Part shown: positions 51,140 through 63,558 of the stretch, one piece after another
How positions within the stretch are numbered: the stretch's first letter is position 1
Layout: each line of letters begins with the position of its first letter
Assembly: GCA_008360955.1 (NCBI GenBank)
Contig: LUCM01001834.1
Span: 249,365-313,364, forward strand
DNA length: 64,000 nt
Reading direction: 5' to 3'
Origin: Fasciolopsis buskii
Taxonomy: Eukaryota; Platyhelminthes; Trematoda; Plagiorchiida; Fasciolidae
Program-made: the position numbers and the translations under genes
The notes under the pieces: model-generated
Told to the model about the DNA's origin: nothing
The model's input: the letters and a program-made list of their open reading frames with translations, nothing else
The model's database searches: none

Positions 51140-52620
51140 TACCGGTACTGACTGATCACTGGGTTGCTGGGAAAAGTGTTCATTTAGGCCATCTGTTCAC
51201 AACTTCATATCTGTTCACCTTGCCGTGACCACATATACTCCGCCTTCATTTTGCTTGGTTACAAAATTGCAATCCCAGTGAACCATCTGAACGAATCATT
51301 AGCTGCTTTCTACTCACACAATGCCTCTGTTTGCGTAGAACAACGGCTGAAAACAGTTTTGGTCACTGGTTTGAGTGAATGAGTGCTAATCCACTGCCTA
51401 TCTTTTTTCGATCTGACGGCTTCCCTTCTGCCTACGCCCGTTTCACTGCTGTGCTTCCACGTTAATTAACACTGTTTTTTAAATTTCACGCTAGTCGGTG
51501 GTATGCGCCGAACCAGTTTTGATCAGTTCAACCCAGCTGGCTGTTCAGTATATGCTTACAGCTACTGGCCTCCTGCTGTTCTTGTTGTAAGACTGATTTA
51601 TTGTTGCTTGTAATCCGTGGCCGCGCAACCTCTAAAATTTTGGCACTCTGCCACAACAATGGTAGTGATAAGAATACGTGCATTTTTTGATTTAGGAGGG
51701 ACATATGCATGATAAAATGAAACTTCTACTGGCACGGTATGAAGGAATTGCGCGAGGGCAAACGTCCAAATGACGTAAGTACACAGGCGATGTCATTACA
51801 AAAAAGGATTAAAAACAGTAGACATTTACCGGCAACTTATGACGGCTCGAAAAACGTCAAACGGAGATGCATCTATTGGGCTCAGAAAAGTAAAATCGCA
51901 AGACCGTGTATAACTGATTTGAACGCATTATTGTACAGTTGCCTAATGTGAAAAATGCTAAACTAGTCTTCCGCAGCAGAAGTTGAGACTGCGCCAAGCA
52001 AATCTCTTTGGACAGAGACTTTAAACTGAGAAGACGAGTACCCATATGAATGTGATATCACGATGGACATGAGTCAAAGCCATACTGAAAGCCATACGAG
52101 GTGGATAAGAGAGTGGCAGTTAATGCCAATAAAGAGCCAGTATTGTGCTGGCGACGAAGCAGAGAGAAAATGCCAAGTTTGCACTAAACTATCCAGGGGA
52201 TGGAGCTTCATGAAGAATTGTGGAAGAAGAGAAAATGGAACTCACAAGAATGTTCAGTGAACTCATGCGGACGGAATCTGACTGGACTGAGATGTGCGAC
52301 GGGCGGAAAACGAGTTCGAGCAAAAAGTTCAGTCAGTCTTTGGATACACTTCTCTCAAGCGACCTGCGTGTTGTCCTTTTGATGCCGGAGTTTTTGGTGT
52401 TCAGCGAAAGTATGAGTCTGGATAATGGGAGAGTTTGAACGCCATCCCAGGGGTGGTAGTAACGGCTTTTGGCCAGTCCTAATGGTCTTTCTGAGAGGAG
52501 ATAGCCAGGGAGGTCAGTGGCGTGGTTTGATTTGGTTAACCGAGTACTGGAGCGCCAGATCTGGCCAGTAGTTTTCTAACAGAGATAAATAATTGGCTCA
52601 TGGAATTGGTTGGAGCTTTT
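51140..52620. other. No gene seen
   Basis: Short overlapping frames on both strands at 52060-52440 and 51740-51950 without recognisable motifs or splice structure. Confidence 0.35.
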
Positions 52621-52639
52621 AAGTGAAAAGGTCTCTAGT

Positions 52640-53545
52640 GTATCCGTACATTCTGTTAGCCGGCGCACAGTTACTGTGGTCATTGGCAAGCCTGGAGAGG
52701 ATCTGAAGAGGGAGAGAAGGCGGTCCGAAATTTGTTCCGTTTGGTGTTTTGGTAAGTAAACAGAATGGAAATAGTGTTAGCATTTTTTGTAAGCACTTGA
52801 AGGCCGAGACGACTGTGTTGAAGTGCGCACAAGCACTGGTTCTTTCGATGGCAGGAGTACATCGTACAAACATTCTATCAACTTACTGTCTTTAAGATAC
52901 ACGGCTCAAACAGGTCTAGGATATGTGGACCTTAGTCGTAACGTGTTTGTAAGCCAAGTTTTGGTATCCCAGCAGACATGGACTGGAATGGTCTGATAGA
53001 ATGGCTGGCACAGGGGTTCAGGAATAAAAATCATTGTTCGTCATTTTGTGGAACTCGTCTGGCCTATGGACCCGCTGTACATACGACGTGGATCAAATTA
53101 TAACTGATAACATATGAGCTTGCACCGGCGACGCCACTGAGAATTTACGAGAAATATTACCACTGAAATGAGACGCCGGCAGCAGTTGGAGGTGGATGCT
53201 AGGAAAAGGTTTGACAAGAGGAGTCATAAAGGGATGAAGAGAAAGGCATGAGAATGTTAGGATCAGTGGTTTGCGTTTACGGGAGGTGGAAATTTAGAGG
53301 GATTGCCGAATAAGTATAAAAAGACGTCAGTGCGATGCGTACCCAGATCGAACAAAAAGCAGCTAGGTGGTTGGTCATCGAAATAGGGATTCCCGAATTG
53401 CAGGGTCAGAACTGAGCTGATGGCACATATAAATTTCAGAAGGATCCTCATGGACATAGAGCACGAATATTCTTTTGCTGCTAGGCTCAAACTTACTGCA
53501 ACAAAGACCATTTTTCGTAATAGAGGAATGGTTGAGCAAATGTAA
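52640..53545 (-). mobile_element. ORF1-region fragment of the second LINE family (copy E)
   Basis: On the minus strand this stretch is homologous to the ORF1 region at 59.9-60.7 kb. Shared landmarks include TTTGTTGCAGTAAGTTTGAG against TTTGCTGCAGTCAGTTTGAG, GCCATCAGCTCAG against GCCGTCAGCTCAG, and CCAGACGAGTTCCACAAA in both. The zinc-knuckle codons are damaged here. It directly follows an RT fragment on the same strand, so the two make a mosaic. Confidence 0.6.
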
Positions 53546-53559
53546 GTTCTTGTTGACGT

Positions 53560-54345
53560 AGGTGTCATTAAAATAAAGGATGAAAAGTAAGGGCTCAAGA
53601 AAACATCCTTGGAAGACCCCACGGGTTGTCGTGCAGGTTGCTGAAAGAGTTCCGTTCAGGAGACGTGGGACGCGAGGAAAGGTAGGCAACCACTGGAGGC
53701 ACGATCCCACAAACTCTGATTTTTGCCTGTTGTTTGCGACGGGTAACTCCGTCAACGGCCTCCGGCGTACCCAGGAAGATTGTTACCGTTGATTTATTTT
53801 CGTTCACAGCCTTCATCAGTACGTTGGGAAGCCAGTCGTGCAAGTATCACAATTCTCAGGACCAGATGACGCAAAGAGTGCATCGAAAAATCTATGAACC
53901 ATTCATTGATTTTAATTGTAAGTGATATAATGTTAATAACACAGCTTTGTTAGTAGATGTAATTTGCCAGTTGCATTTGATTGTAAAACTTGCCTTGAGA
54001 AAGAATGCCCACAGTAATCCACACATTGGCACATTAGATCTACCAACAACGTTATGTTATTGACATTATATCATTCACGATTGTCACGATTCCCTTTGAA
54101 GAAACCCATTATGGCCAGCGATGATAAGGCTGTGGCACAACAGAAGGGATGTAAGTTCTCGTGCAATTGTTCTTTCCACACCGCGTAGAACAACTGCGGT
54201 AGGTGTGATGGGTCCATGGTCGGAAGGATCCTATCGCGAACCGCTTTTGTGAATCGGGACGACGACAGAGCTTCTTCGTCGTGAATGGAAGGGACCAGTA
54301 CCATGGGGGGTTGACTAGGTTAGATGGCACTGAAGGACCGGCCAT
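53560..54345 (-). mobile_element. Reverse-transcriptase fragment of the second LINE family (copy A)
   Basis: Reading on the minus strand from 54240 down: DHGPITPTAVVLRGVERTIA, then IIAGHNGFLQRES, an ATVTI-like block, and RGVFQGCFLEPLLFILYFND near 53620-53570. These correspond to the LINE RT blocks (YRPI..., AGQHGF, the VPQG...GPLLFxLYxND turn). The frame is broken. The same blocks appear, less damaged, in copy B. Confidence 0.65.
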
Positions 54346-55635
54346 ATCCCTGTTGCCATGGATGGCTTTGAGTGGGCTGTCTGGCCCTAGGTGGAAAGAG
54401 GGCTTTGCTATAGATAAAATGGGTCTAATATCGTTCCGGTCACAAGGAATACTTGGTAGGTATCCAGAAGACGCTGAGCCAACTTAGGGTAAAACGGCAA
54501 AGTCACCCGCTGTCACACCGGGACAAAACATACATAGAATGCCCCTGATACTAGATTGGGGCTATTCACGTGCGTCCATGTATATGATAGATGCCATAGG
54601 CGAATTAAATTTTGCTGAATTAGCTTCCAACATTTTGAATAAAGTCCCAGCTTAGTTGGTGGAATGCAGTGCTTCAGGTTTTCGATATTTTAGCAGATAT
54701 GGAAGGTGATTTTACCGTGACAGAAAAGCAACTTATCTGCGACACCAAGGCCTTGTACTGAGGCCTTGTTGTGCAGCATAGAACGGCCCGCAGCATTCGT
54801 TTTTTCGTCTTGTGGTGCCCCTGTCCGTGCTGAATGCGTCGAGAATGACCCGCGACTACTGCGGAGCCCACCGAGCGAAAGAAATCACCTCAAATTCGGT
54901 AGTGGACAAGAGCAGGGAGACGATTCCAAAAAGCCACCTTATATGGTTTGTTTTGGGGTGCAAAGGGTACGGTTTATGAAAGCAGTGGGAAGTGGTGGAA
55001 AACCCAGGAGTAGCCACGTCCGGTCAACTTACCCCTACGTAAGTGCGCACCTGGACCAAATATGCCGTAAAAGTGAGAGCAAATGCAATTGTTTCTGGTC
55101 TAAAGTTCAAAATTCCGGGTCGAGCAGCAGAGCATTTTGCTGTGAAGTAATTCTAGGTGGTAGCTGAGGGGGACAGGGGAGGACCAGCATATCTCGGGGG
55201 CGTTAAGTTCGCCGGATGCCAGCTTCAGAGCAGTGGCATAGTCAGCGCAGCTCAGGGGATCCAGCATGGGTGAAATGTCTGGTTGGACTTAATAGGAGTG
55301 CGGCAAAAGCACCATAGCATAATGTCTTGGAAGCAAGCTGCCCCAATAAGCCGGTGGAAATCCTTGAGGTTATCGCAATTGAGAATTATACGATCAGTTC
55401 AGATGGGGTCTATTGTGTACACAAGGCAGCCTCCCACGCGGGATGTTCACTCACCCTTTCGGTGAGGGTGTTAAACCTCTTTTAAAACATTATCGAGCAG
55501 CCACGGTTACGTGATGAGGACGATGTTGTGGCTGCTCACTTGAGCCAACGGTCGTGGTGCATACGTCTTAATTATTGAGGACCTGGGACAGATTGATACT
55601 GCGGAGGGCAGATGAGCACTTCAAGCTACAGAACC
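54346..55635 (-). mobile_element. Probable 3' part of the copy B LINE, heavily decayed
   Basis: Minus-strand reading continues downstream of the copy B ADD-type box with fragments such as LSCADYATALKLASG and TTRPQYKALVSQ, and many stops, as expected for the decayed C-terminal end of a LINE ORF2. No firm 3' end was found. Confidence 0.35.
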
Positions 55636-55639
55636 TGAG

Positions 55640-56300
55640 CTATTTAGGTGGTAGTACGCATTGTCGTTTGATGTGCATTGGGATGAGAAAAGGACAGTTG
55701 ACGCAAATAGGGTAGATGGGTAGGGACCGACGATGAAGATCAAATTTTACACTATCTGTGGCGGTGCTTAGACCACGAGGGAGAGATGTGCATACAATTT
55801 TTATATCGTTTGCAAACAGAAAAGGAACACTGTGCCTAATTATGTGAAAATTGTCGTTTACGTGCAGCAGAAACAATGGTGGACCTAGCTTCCTTGAATA
55901 ACCCCACTAGTTATCGAACGGGGCTTGGATAGGACTCCATTTACATTCACTTTCTGCATTTTAAATGCCAAATAAGGGGAGAACAAAGCCAGAAAGGGGT
56001 TGCTATACAGCAGGTTTTGAGTTTCACGAGAAGCCTGCGATGGAAAACGCTTTCAAAAGCCTTCGCCATATCTAAGGAAATCACAATCACTGACTTTCCG
56101 TCGTTGGCAGCCTTCGTCACTATGTTTAACAAAACAGTCATGCACGTTGAACATGATTCACTTTGAAGAAAACCATGTTGGCCGGCGTTGATGAGGTCAT
56201 GATCTAGTAAAATGTTATCTGCATTTTTTAATCCTTCTATAATACGAGAGACAACTGGGGCGCGATTGATGGGTCTGTAATTAGATGGGCCCTGCTTTGA
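55640..56300 (-). mobile_element. Reverse-transcriptase fragment of the second LINE family (copy B)
   Basis: Minus-strand reading gives NGSKQGPSNYRPINRAPVVS, then LINAGQHGFLQSESCSTCM, VIVISLDMAKAFESVFHRRL (the motif with the first catalytic Asp) and, after a frame break, FLLHVNDNFHIIRHSVPFLF followed by ANDIKIV in place of the catalytic ADD box. This is a CR1/Jockey-like RT core. One catalytic Asp is changed to Asn and the frame is interrupted, so it is inactive. Confidence 0.75.
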
Positions 56301-56509
56301 ACCGTTTTTGTTAATTGGGTAAAAGCATGCCCTGCATTTCCGGGATCAGTTTCTCCCTTTACAGTCTTTTTATCCCAGGCCAAATTTCAGGTTTCCTTCA
56401 TTTTTTCTCGCTTACCCTTCTTGACCCCCACTCGCTTGCACAATCGAATCTGGTCAAACCTCCCACTACGAATATCCGGCCTACTATTACAAACCTGCCC
56501 ATATCACAG

Positions 56510-57365
56510 GATCGAACTGATTCGCCTACGCAGCGGACCGGTCTGCCCTAGGAGGTTTCAGCTAGAAATCGTTTAATATGGGTGGGTTAGGGCATTGTAG
56601 GCGGCCGATTTACACTTGCGCGTTTCTGCTCCACGCATAATCCACCATCCTCGGTGCTCCTGCCTATCCCAATTTGCTTTTTTCGTCAGTACGGGCGAAA
56701 CTACTGAAGACTGCGGCAGGTTCATCTCAGCATCTCCGAACATGGGGAATAGAGGTTACTGCTAAGCAGTTGCGGGAAAATTTCAGGCGGGAAATTGAGG
56801 TCACCCGGGAGGACTATGGAAAGCATCTATATAGACTCAACTATTCCTATGACAAAATATCAGATTTCTGCGGGGATCAGTTTTAGTCCACCAACAAATG
56901 GTTACTCGGGCTGCAAAGGAATGGGCCACATTCAGCAATGGAGACACAAGCCATCAGCTCAAACCTCACCCTGCGAAAGGACGGGAAGCACACCGTCCTT
57001 GTTAGAAAAACAAATTTCGCTGGGGTGTGAGATGTTCTGGAACAGTGGCGCTTCGGACTGGCCACATATGCCCTACCAACCCATTGATCTAAATTTCAAC
57101 CTTCAGCCGCTCTCCCATCGCAAGATTGAGGCGCATGCTAACATTTGGTACATGTGTTGCGTTTCCTGGTTACTAAATTAGTTATGCTCACAGAAACTAC
57201 CTGGGTGGTACAAGTTTCTACCAGCCGGAGTAAACAGAATAATGATCTTAGCATTCTCATGTTTCCCCCTTGTCAACTCTACAACCCCCACGACAGTTTG
57301 TGTCCTGGCATCTGGCCCGCTCTGCCGTCTACAATTCTATTCAGTTCAGTAATTACATAGTCTGG
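56510..57365 (+). mobile_element. ORF1-region fragment of the second LINE family (copy C)
   Basis: It starts with LIRLRSGPVCPRRFQ and contains ISASPNMGNR and a degenerate zinc-knuckle region reading SGCKGMGHIQQWRHKPSA (CxxC...H pattern, first Cys partly lost). The same order occurs in copy D (LIRLRNKPVQISRF, TSATPNLGDR, CSGCGGMGHILQW). ORF1 proteins of LINEs bind the element RNA. This copy is frameshifted and lacks any ORF2. Confidence 0.6.
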
Positions 57366-57660
57366 CCGCGCAAAAGCTTAATAATGGTTGATCCCCTAAA
57401 CAATCCGGGAGAGTAGTGAATATTTTCACATATCTTCATCTCCAACATCATATCATTTTATTACTATTTGTGATGCGGCTCTTTTATTTGCCCTACATGA
57501 TGTATCCCTTTATTTCGCCAAATTTTAAACGGATTATTATATTTATAACGCTTTTTCTTTCTGACTAACTCCCTTGTTCATTGCATTGCCCTTTTGAGAT
57601 TCCAAGGTTTTGACCATGTCGCAACATTTAACGTAGTTCTCCAGCTACTTTTGGAACCAG

Positions 57661-57933
57661 CGGTACACATTTGGAGCATTTAATTGCGAAATACATGGCA
57701 ATCAATTGCTCAAGGTTGAACCCATAAAATCGAGTATTGTTTTGTTAAAGGCTTTGCTTAACTGTGAATTTCGACTCGTGCACGGTAGCCATGTATATCA
57801 CATCGCAGATTTTGATTGCCTTCCAGAGCATTCTCTTAAAGCAGATCTCAACGAATCGCCCGATTTAGGTCCTTCAAGAATATTAATATCGTCGTCAGAA
57901 CACCCATTCGAACAGGATCAAATCAAGATTTGA
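57661..57933 (+). CDS. Candidate exon of an unrecognised plus-strand gene
   Basis: After a pyrimidine-rich acceptor (CTACTTTTGGAACCAG) there are 90 open codons: RYTFGAFNCEIHGNQLLKVE, then LLKALLNCEFRLVHG, HVYHIADFDCLPEHS and ISSSEHPFEQDQIKI. The composition is balanced and looks coding. No clear GT donor precedes the TGA at 57931, so the 3' border is unresolved and the segment could be terminal. I do not recognise a domain. Confidence 0.35.
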   Translation, partial: RYTFGAFNCEIHGNQLLKVEPIKSSIVLLKALLNCEFRLVHGSHVYHIADFDCLPEHSLKADLNESPDLGPSRILISSSEHPFEQDQIKI

Positions 57934-58115
57934 GAATTTCGTCGGCTACAACCGTAAATAAGAAGTTAAAAGGTTCCCCTTACCCTTCACCTCGGAGCTC
58001 TTTGAATAAGTTACCTTAAGTAGAGGTTAGCACAAAATCAGCCTAAAAAACAGCAGTGGACTCAGATGCATTCAGCTCTCTTCCTCCCTCCCAGTCACTC
58101 AGTAAACGGCTGTAG

Positions 58116-58316
58116 TTTATGTCTTCTCCGATTGCCTCCAACTCTGAAAGTAATGAAGATGATATTGAGAATGAAGAAATCCCAGGTTTTCCCGCTGTAA
58201 TAGCAACCCCTGCACGATCTACGGAAAAGGTCTTCCAACATAACTCACATCTTAGCCCGCCCATAACTATAAGCGAATTATCCACTCCCACGTATGCACC
58301 GCCCATTTGGATTGCA
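58116..58316 (+). CDS. Candidate exon, acidic serine-rich
   Basis: It has an acceptor GGCTGTAG after a pyrimidine-rich tract. It reads FMSSPIASNSESNEDDIENE, then EIPGFPAVIATPARS and TPTYAPPIWIA, 67 codons in phase 0, to a GT donor. The next segment follows after a 34-bp intron-like gap ending TTTTCAAATTCCAG. A 34-35 bp intron matches the size of hexokinase intron 1. The product is unrecognised. Confidence 0.4.
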
Positions 58317-58350
58317 GTTTGAAGCTCGCCTAACTCTTTTCAAATTCCAG

Positions 58351-58695
58351 CAAATAGCAGTTGCAGGGCAATGGCCCGAAGGTAGGTCGATGGTGGCAAA
58401 AGCCCAAGGACATTTGAAAACCAACCAAATTTGGTCCATTAGGGCATTTATTGCACGTCAAATGGAATTCATTTGCGCAAATAGCTTCGCTGGTTACTCA
58501 AAAAAGAGCCAGATCCATCGGTTTATCACAACAATACCGAATGAAAGCGTCTTCGCACCTGCAGTCCAGCCGATCCCAAATAAGCGAAAAACAAGTGCCT
58601 TTTGTCAACCTAGAGTACGCCAAATGAACGCCTTAATGGATACTGTATCCAACTACTGTCTCCCTCGGCCGTTCGCTGTTAACTGTGGCCCGTAA
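58351..58695 (+). CDS. Candidate exon following a 34-bp intron
   Basis: It continues the frame of the preceding exon: QIAVAGQWPEG, then SIRAFIARQMEFICANS, ending FAVNCGP at TAA (58693-58695). Alternatively it is a 31-nt exon ending at a strong donor, CCCGAAG|GTAGGT (58381). I cannot decide between these. The function is unknown. Confidence 0.3.
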   Translation, partial: QIAVAGQWPEGRSMVAKAQGHLKTNQIWSIRAFIARQMEFICANSFAGYSKKSQIHRFITTIPNESVFAPAVQPIPNKRKTSAFCQPRVRQMNALMDTVSNYCLPRPFAVNCGP

Positions 58696-59198
58696 ACTTT
58701 ATAATTCAACCAATGTGCCAAAACTGACACGCGCAACTATCTTTCAGATGTTTCCGCCACCAACCTAAGATTGTAATACCTTTGTCCGTTATGATTCTTC
58801 AGGCATCCCAGTTGGTTCCGGCGGCGATTATGCCACCCGAACAAACGATTGTTCCGTATTCTACTCCAGCATGAGGCAGTGCGACAGAATTCAATCAAAA
58901 ACGTCAGGTGTGCACTTACGAAGCGGTTAGTAGGCACTTCACCAACTCGAAGGCAAAAGGAACGATGTACAATGATTGATCTGGAACCTCTGTGGCTTCG
59001 GCGCGCGTGAGCAAACTTAATATTCTTCACTAGTCTCATCAGTGGTAACACTTTTATTTCAGCCCCTCAGTTCAGAAATCAAATTCTCTACTCCCTTCGA
59101 AACAGTTCGTCTTCATCATTGACATAGCAAAAACAAGCATTGGAACAGATGATTCTGTTGTTAAATATTCTTCCTTTTGGAATTCATTGTCCCAACAG

Positions 59199-59423
59199 TT
59201 AGTGCTCTTGTCTTCGTCCAACATCGCCTTCAAAATCGAAGTCAGCAGACTACTGACTGCTCCAACCGTTATACTTATATACGGCCCAGAGACTCGGGCG
59301 TACGAAGTTGGTTCATGACCTTAGCGGTTATTAAAGTAAAGTCTTCAAAACTTGAATCTCAGCCAACAACACTACACAATATTATGGTCCATGATAACAG
59401 AAGAATGCTGGATTCTATGTCAG
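59199..59423 (+). CDS. Candidate internal exon, 225 nt
   Basis: Bounded by an acceptor (TCATTGTCCCAACAG) and a donor (GTCAG|GTACAA), with one frame open throughout. It reads SALVFVQHRLQNRSQQ, TYIRPRDSGVRSWFMTLAVI and LHNIMVHDNRRMLDSMS. Its length is a multiple of three. It lies between the candidate exons at 58.1-58.7 kb and the right edge on the same strand. No family was recognised. Confidence 0.35.
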
Positions 59424-61982
59424 GTACAATTGTGATAAATCCTAATTATATTAATCCTTCCATCCTTGGATCCTTTTCTCATGGATATATTTACCGTTTA
59501 CTTACTCTGACAACAAAACGGATCCTGTCTCTATGCTAAGTATTAACGGAATTAGTCTCCTTTTTTCGCAGACAATTCAGCAGAGGACACATTCGAGATT
59601 CTCTTTACTCTTCCTACCTACCCATTTTGATGCCAGTCATTTGCTAACTCAAGTCGGGTAGAGTCTTCCATTAAGTACCCAACCTAGTTTTATTTAAAAG
59701 AAAAAATGTGTCCACGTCACGCAGGCGATCTGATTCGCTTACGCAATAAACCAGTCCAAATCAGCAGGTTTAAAGCGGCACTTGTTAATGAAGGCAAGAT
59801 ACGGCGTTGATGACGGAGCCGTACGTGCAGGTCTGTGCTTTACGGCTTAAGCTGCCATCCTGCATGTGCTTGCTTATCCCCACTTTGGTTTTCTTTAGTC
59901 CGTATATGCGAAAATCCAAATGACTTCGGCGTGTTTACTTCAGCTACTCCGAATCTTGGGGACAGAACGGCTGCGAAAATTTTAGGTCAGGTTGGGAACT
60001 GGGGGGAGCACCTGCGAAAAATTGTCTTTGCTGCAGTCAGTTTGAGCCCAGCAACAAAGGCATGTTCAGGCTGCGGAGGAATGGGCCACATTCTACAATG
60101 GATACGTATGCCGTCAGCTCAGAGCTGATCCTGTGAAAAGGGAAACCCCACAATGCCCTTGTTCAATAGATGTTCATCTGGCTTCGTTTTTGAACGCTGT
60201 GGGAAATAGCGCATCGGAATGTCCACTTACGATCCACCATTCATCCCCCTAGCTTTCAACAAGCTCCTGTACTCTCAACCGCAAGTCTGGTACGTATTCT
60301 GGCATCTAGAACAACTGCGGTCATCCTTCTTTCTTAATTATTCTTGCCCGTTTAATGCACATACTATGTGGTGCAAGTCGCTATTATCTTGTTCAAACGC
60401 AAGTTACTGCTCCTGGAATTCTCATGCTTCTCCCTTCTCTTCGTTTCGTGACTCCTCGTGGCAAATCCTGTCCTAACATCTAGCCCACGCTGCCATCCGC
60501 AGCCCATTTAGTTGTGCCCTTTCCTGGCAATTGTAAGTAGTAAAAAATTTGCAGCGGATCACATGCCCGTGATCCACCGCCAGTAATTGATCATGATCAA
60601 TTACAACTGCTTTCTTGTAGCATATACACCGGGCCCGTAGACCAGACGAGTTCCACAAACAAAATATGACTTTTTTTCCCCAATCATTGCGATAGCCGTC
60701 CTATTACACCACTGTAATCTGCATCTGCAAAGATGTCAGAAGATGAAGAGAAACGCACTATAAATACGGACCACGAAGCCTAGGATTGACTGAGCCATGC
60801 ATCCTATAGGGAGCAAGCAGACAGTGTTCGTTGCAAACGTCCTTTCGATTGAAAAATTACCTCCTGCTTATTTCAAGACAATCGTCTAGACAGTAATCTT
60901 TAGAAGAAACTTACTATTGTCGCTGTTTTTATTTTTTGTTTACTTGGCCTAACACCAGCTGGAACAAACTCCAGACTGCCCTCTCTCTCACGCTTTTCTT
61001 CAGGCTTGCCAGTGACCGCAGATGCGACGCAGACTCTCACCGAAAGTGCCACTCCATCCTTTGCGCTGGTTGTCTATCCCGCTAGGGAGCGGCCATCCGG
61101 ATCTGACGTTCCAGTACTTGGCCGCCCGACCTAAAGACAAGCCAAGCCATGCTAATGACTGCGCTGGGTGCCTCATCTCATTTAAAACATTATGACTGGC
61201 CAAAACATTTCTTTCAATATCGCCAGCATGTCGTGCAATCCCCGAACATGCAGCCCATCACTTTCACAAATAGCCGAAATCTCCCACATCAAAAATTAGA
61301 CAACACGCAAGTGAATTATCGTATTTGTACTTAAAGACTGATTTTACTTCTGGCACGAACCCAGTCTCTTCTTGTCACAGCTATCAGTGCAGTCCGCTTT
61401 CAGCCGCATGAGTCTAGTGGCTATTCCCGTGGGTTCCATTTTCTCTCCCCTCAAAGTTCCTCACAAACATTCGGCTCTTAGATAGTTTGATGCAACTTAG
61501 AACATTTCCCGCTCTTTCATCATCAGCATCATATTAACTCCTAAATATTGTCACTTACTACTCTTCATCCACCTCTTGCCATATCCAGTGCAATTTTTGC
61601 TCGTCTCCACCCCGGTATTATGTCTATATTGATCTTCATTTTCACCATATAACCCACTTGACTTTCGAGGAAGCTGGCCGCGTGGCAGCGCCCGCAATTG
61701 CTTTCCATCCACAATATGGGCTCACGACTAACACTTCTAAAGCATCTAACCATGGAATGACTCATGGTGCGCCACTGATAACCAGCCCCAGAAAATCCTG
61801 GCAAAGGATTATCCGGCCTCGAAAACTCATGACTGGCCCATCACATGACTGGTTTTGACCATGGGAACACAGACGTATCGCATATTCTTATCTGGTTTTG
61901 TTTTCCATATCTCCATTGTGCTATCCTTGTACAAATTTAATGTCGCTTTGCGCATGCCCCTCGGATGGCGAGATATGCACAC

Positions 61983-62062
61983 AATCTATCTATCCATCTA
62001 ACTATGTATCTATCTATTTATCTGTTCATCTATCTATTTATATATATCTCTCTCTATATATA
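61983..62062. repeat. (CTAT)n/(CT)n simple repeat
   Basis: An imperfect CTAT tetranucleotide array passing into TATATCTCTCTCTATATATA. Confidence 0.85.
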
Positions 62063-62579
62063 ATTGCTGCTTCAGGGTCAGTGAAATCTCTCCCATCCGC
62101 ATACCCGGCCGATTTTCTTCCGGATGCTTTCTCACCTACAACTACTCTTCGCCCTTCAGTAAACTACTTTTCCGAGAAGTGATCTCCATATCTCCGGAAT
62201 TTCACCAGCCGCCGATGTTCCCAGAAGCACGGCTCCCCCCGCTACGTGAATCTACATTCCTGGGACTAGTTTTTATTGAGAGAAGCTTGGATCCTTTGCC
62301 CAGTTAGCTCCAAGATGGCCACAACTAATCGTCTCTACAAACGCAGTCATCCATAATGTAATGTGCCATCAATGACCTTCGGCACTGCTCGTTCTAAATT
62401 CTGCATCATCCCATCCGATAATCAATGGAAAACGACATTCAACCATTCACCATGCTTCTACACAATCGTCCAACCTGCAATAATTCCAAATGTTCCTTAC
62501 GATTTTATTCTTTTGCCTCCGGCTCGTTGTGCTTCGGCTAATTCCGCATTTCCAATTGTTCGCCTTCCTACTAGGCCAT

Positions 62580-63250
62580 TGAGCCCTCGCTGTACAACCA
62601 AATTATCTCTGATTCTGCTTACAGAGCTAGCCCTCCCGAGTGAAATTAGCACCCTGAGGTATTTTGTAGAAAATCACTCCTACAACATCATCCTAACCAC
62701 TAAAACGTGGTTAACAGGATGCATACTCACAAATCAAATATTCCTGAGTAGTTTCAGTTTCTCTCTAAACCACCGAACTAACCGACGTAAATGTGGTTGC
62801 CTGGCCTAATTTAAGCATGAATTCTCCGTTTTCCCCTTCGACATCCAGTGTTAGATATTTTGCCGGTTGCTTTGTGGCTCTCTATCAGTATGTGTTTACC
62901 GACCTCAATCATCAAACAACTTTTAGCCGACTCAAATCATCAAAAGGTTCGAGTGCATTACATCCATTCCAGTAGAAGCGAAACTTAAAGCAGGAGACTT
63001 TACTGCACCAAGGCTGCCTCTTTGTAGTTCTTGAGCTTTGCTAGTAAAACCCATGTACGTGGATGGACACAGCATGTTGCAAAATTCACTATAAAAGATA
63101 TTATCCTGGACCTTGTATTCACTCACAGCCTCCATAATCTTTACACTTCCATGGTAGATAACTTTCCGGGTAGTGACCGCAAAATGGTCTCCTGTTTTCT
63201 TCATATTCATCCCATACCCTGAATGTCTGGAAGCATCATCCAGTCCGCGA
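62580..63250 (+). pseudogene. APE-type endonuclease domain remnant (copy D)
   Basis: The N-terminal IILTTKTWL block (equivalent of the ITET motif, with the catalytic Glu position reading Lys) and the C-terminal LDLVFTHS and PGSDRKMV blocks (equivalent of LDLVLT and GSDH, with the His position reading Arg) can be recognised. The changed catalytic positions and frame breaks show it is inactive. Confidence 0.7.
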
Positions 63251-63558
63251 GTGTCTCGTACGAATAAGCAAACCGTGCTGGTTTGCCTGCCGCCCTCCGG
63301 AGCCTTGGCTGGTCTGATTGATTCCTTTCGCTTGGCTTCCAGGGCGCTTCCAACGTCTGGCGCGCTAACTTGCATACGATTGTCAACAACCTCACTTCAC
63401 GAAGATCTCAACCCCTTCCAGTTTGGATCAGCAGAATCTATAAATATGAAAAGAAGATTCTTAAACTGCAAAATATTAGCAAGCAAACCTTAGACGTCTC
63501 AATATAACTGAGAATAACTAGACTTTTCAACTACCCGCTTGCTGCATCCGCGGACCAG

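Larger units (their letters stand above)
59690..63470 (+). mobile_element. LINE of the second family: ORF1 region to endonuclease (copy D)
   Basis: This is the most extended copy in the cluster. ORF1 begins near 59705 (MCPRHAGDLIRLRNKPVQIS). A CCHC-like knuckle, CSGCGGMGHILQW, lies near 60060. A second Cys/His-rich stretch (RRCDADSHRKCHS) lies near 61020. The APE endonuclease begins near 62650 with LRYFVENHSYNIILTTKTWL and continues as CILTNQIFLSSFSFSLNHRT. Its C-terminal signature, DIILDLVFTHSLHNLY with FPGSDRKMVSCFL, is at 63100-63215. No RT follows, so the copy is 3'-truncated or interrupted. Many stops are present. A microsatellite at 61983-62062 lies inside. Confidence 0.7.
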
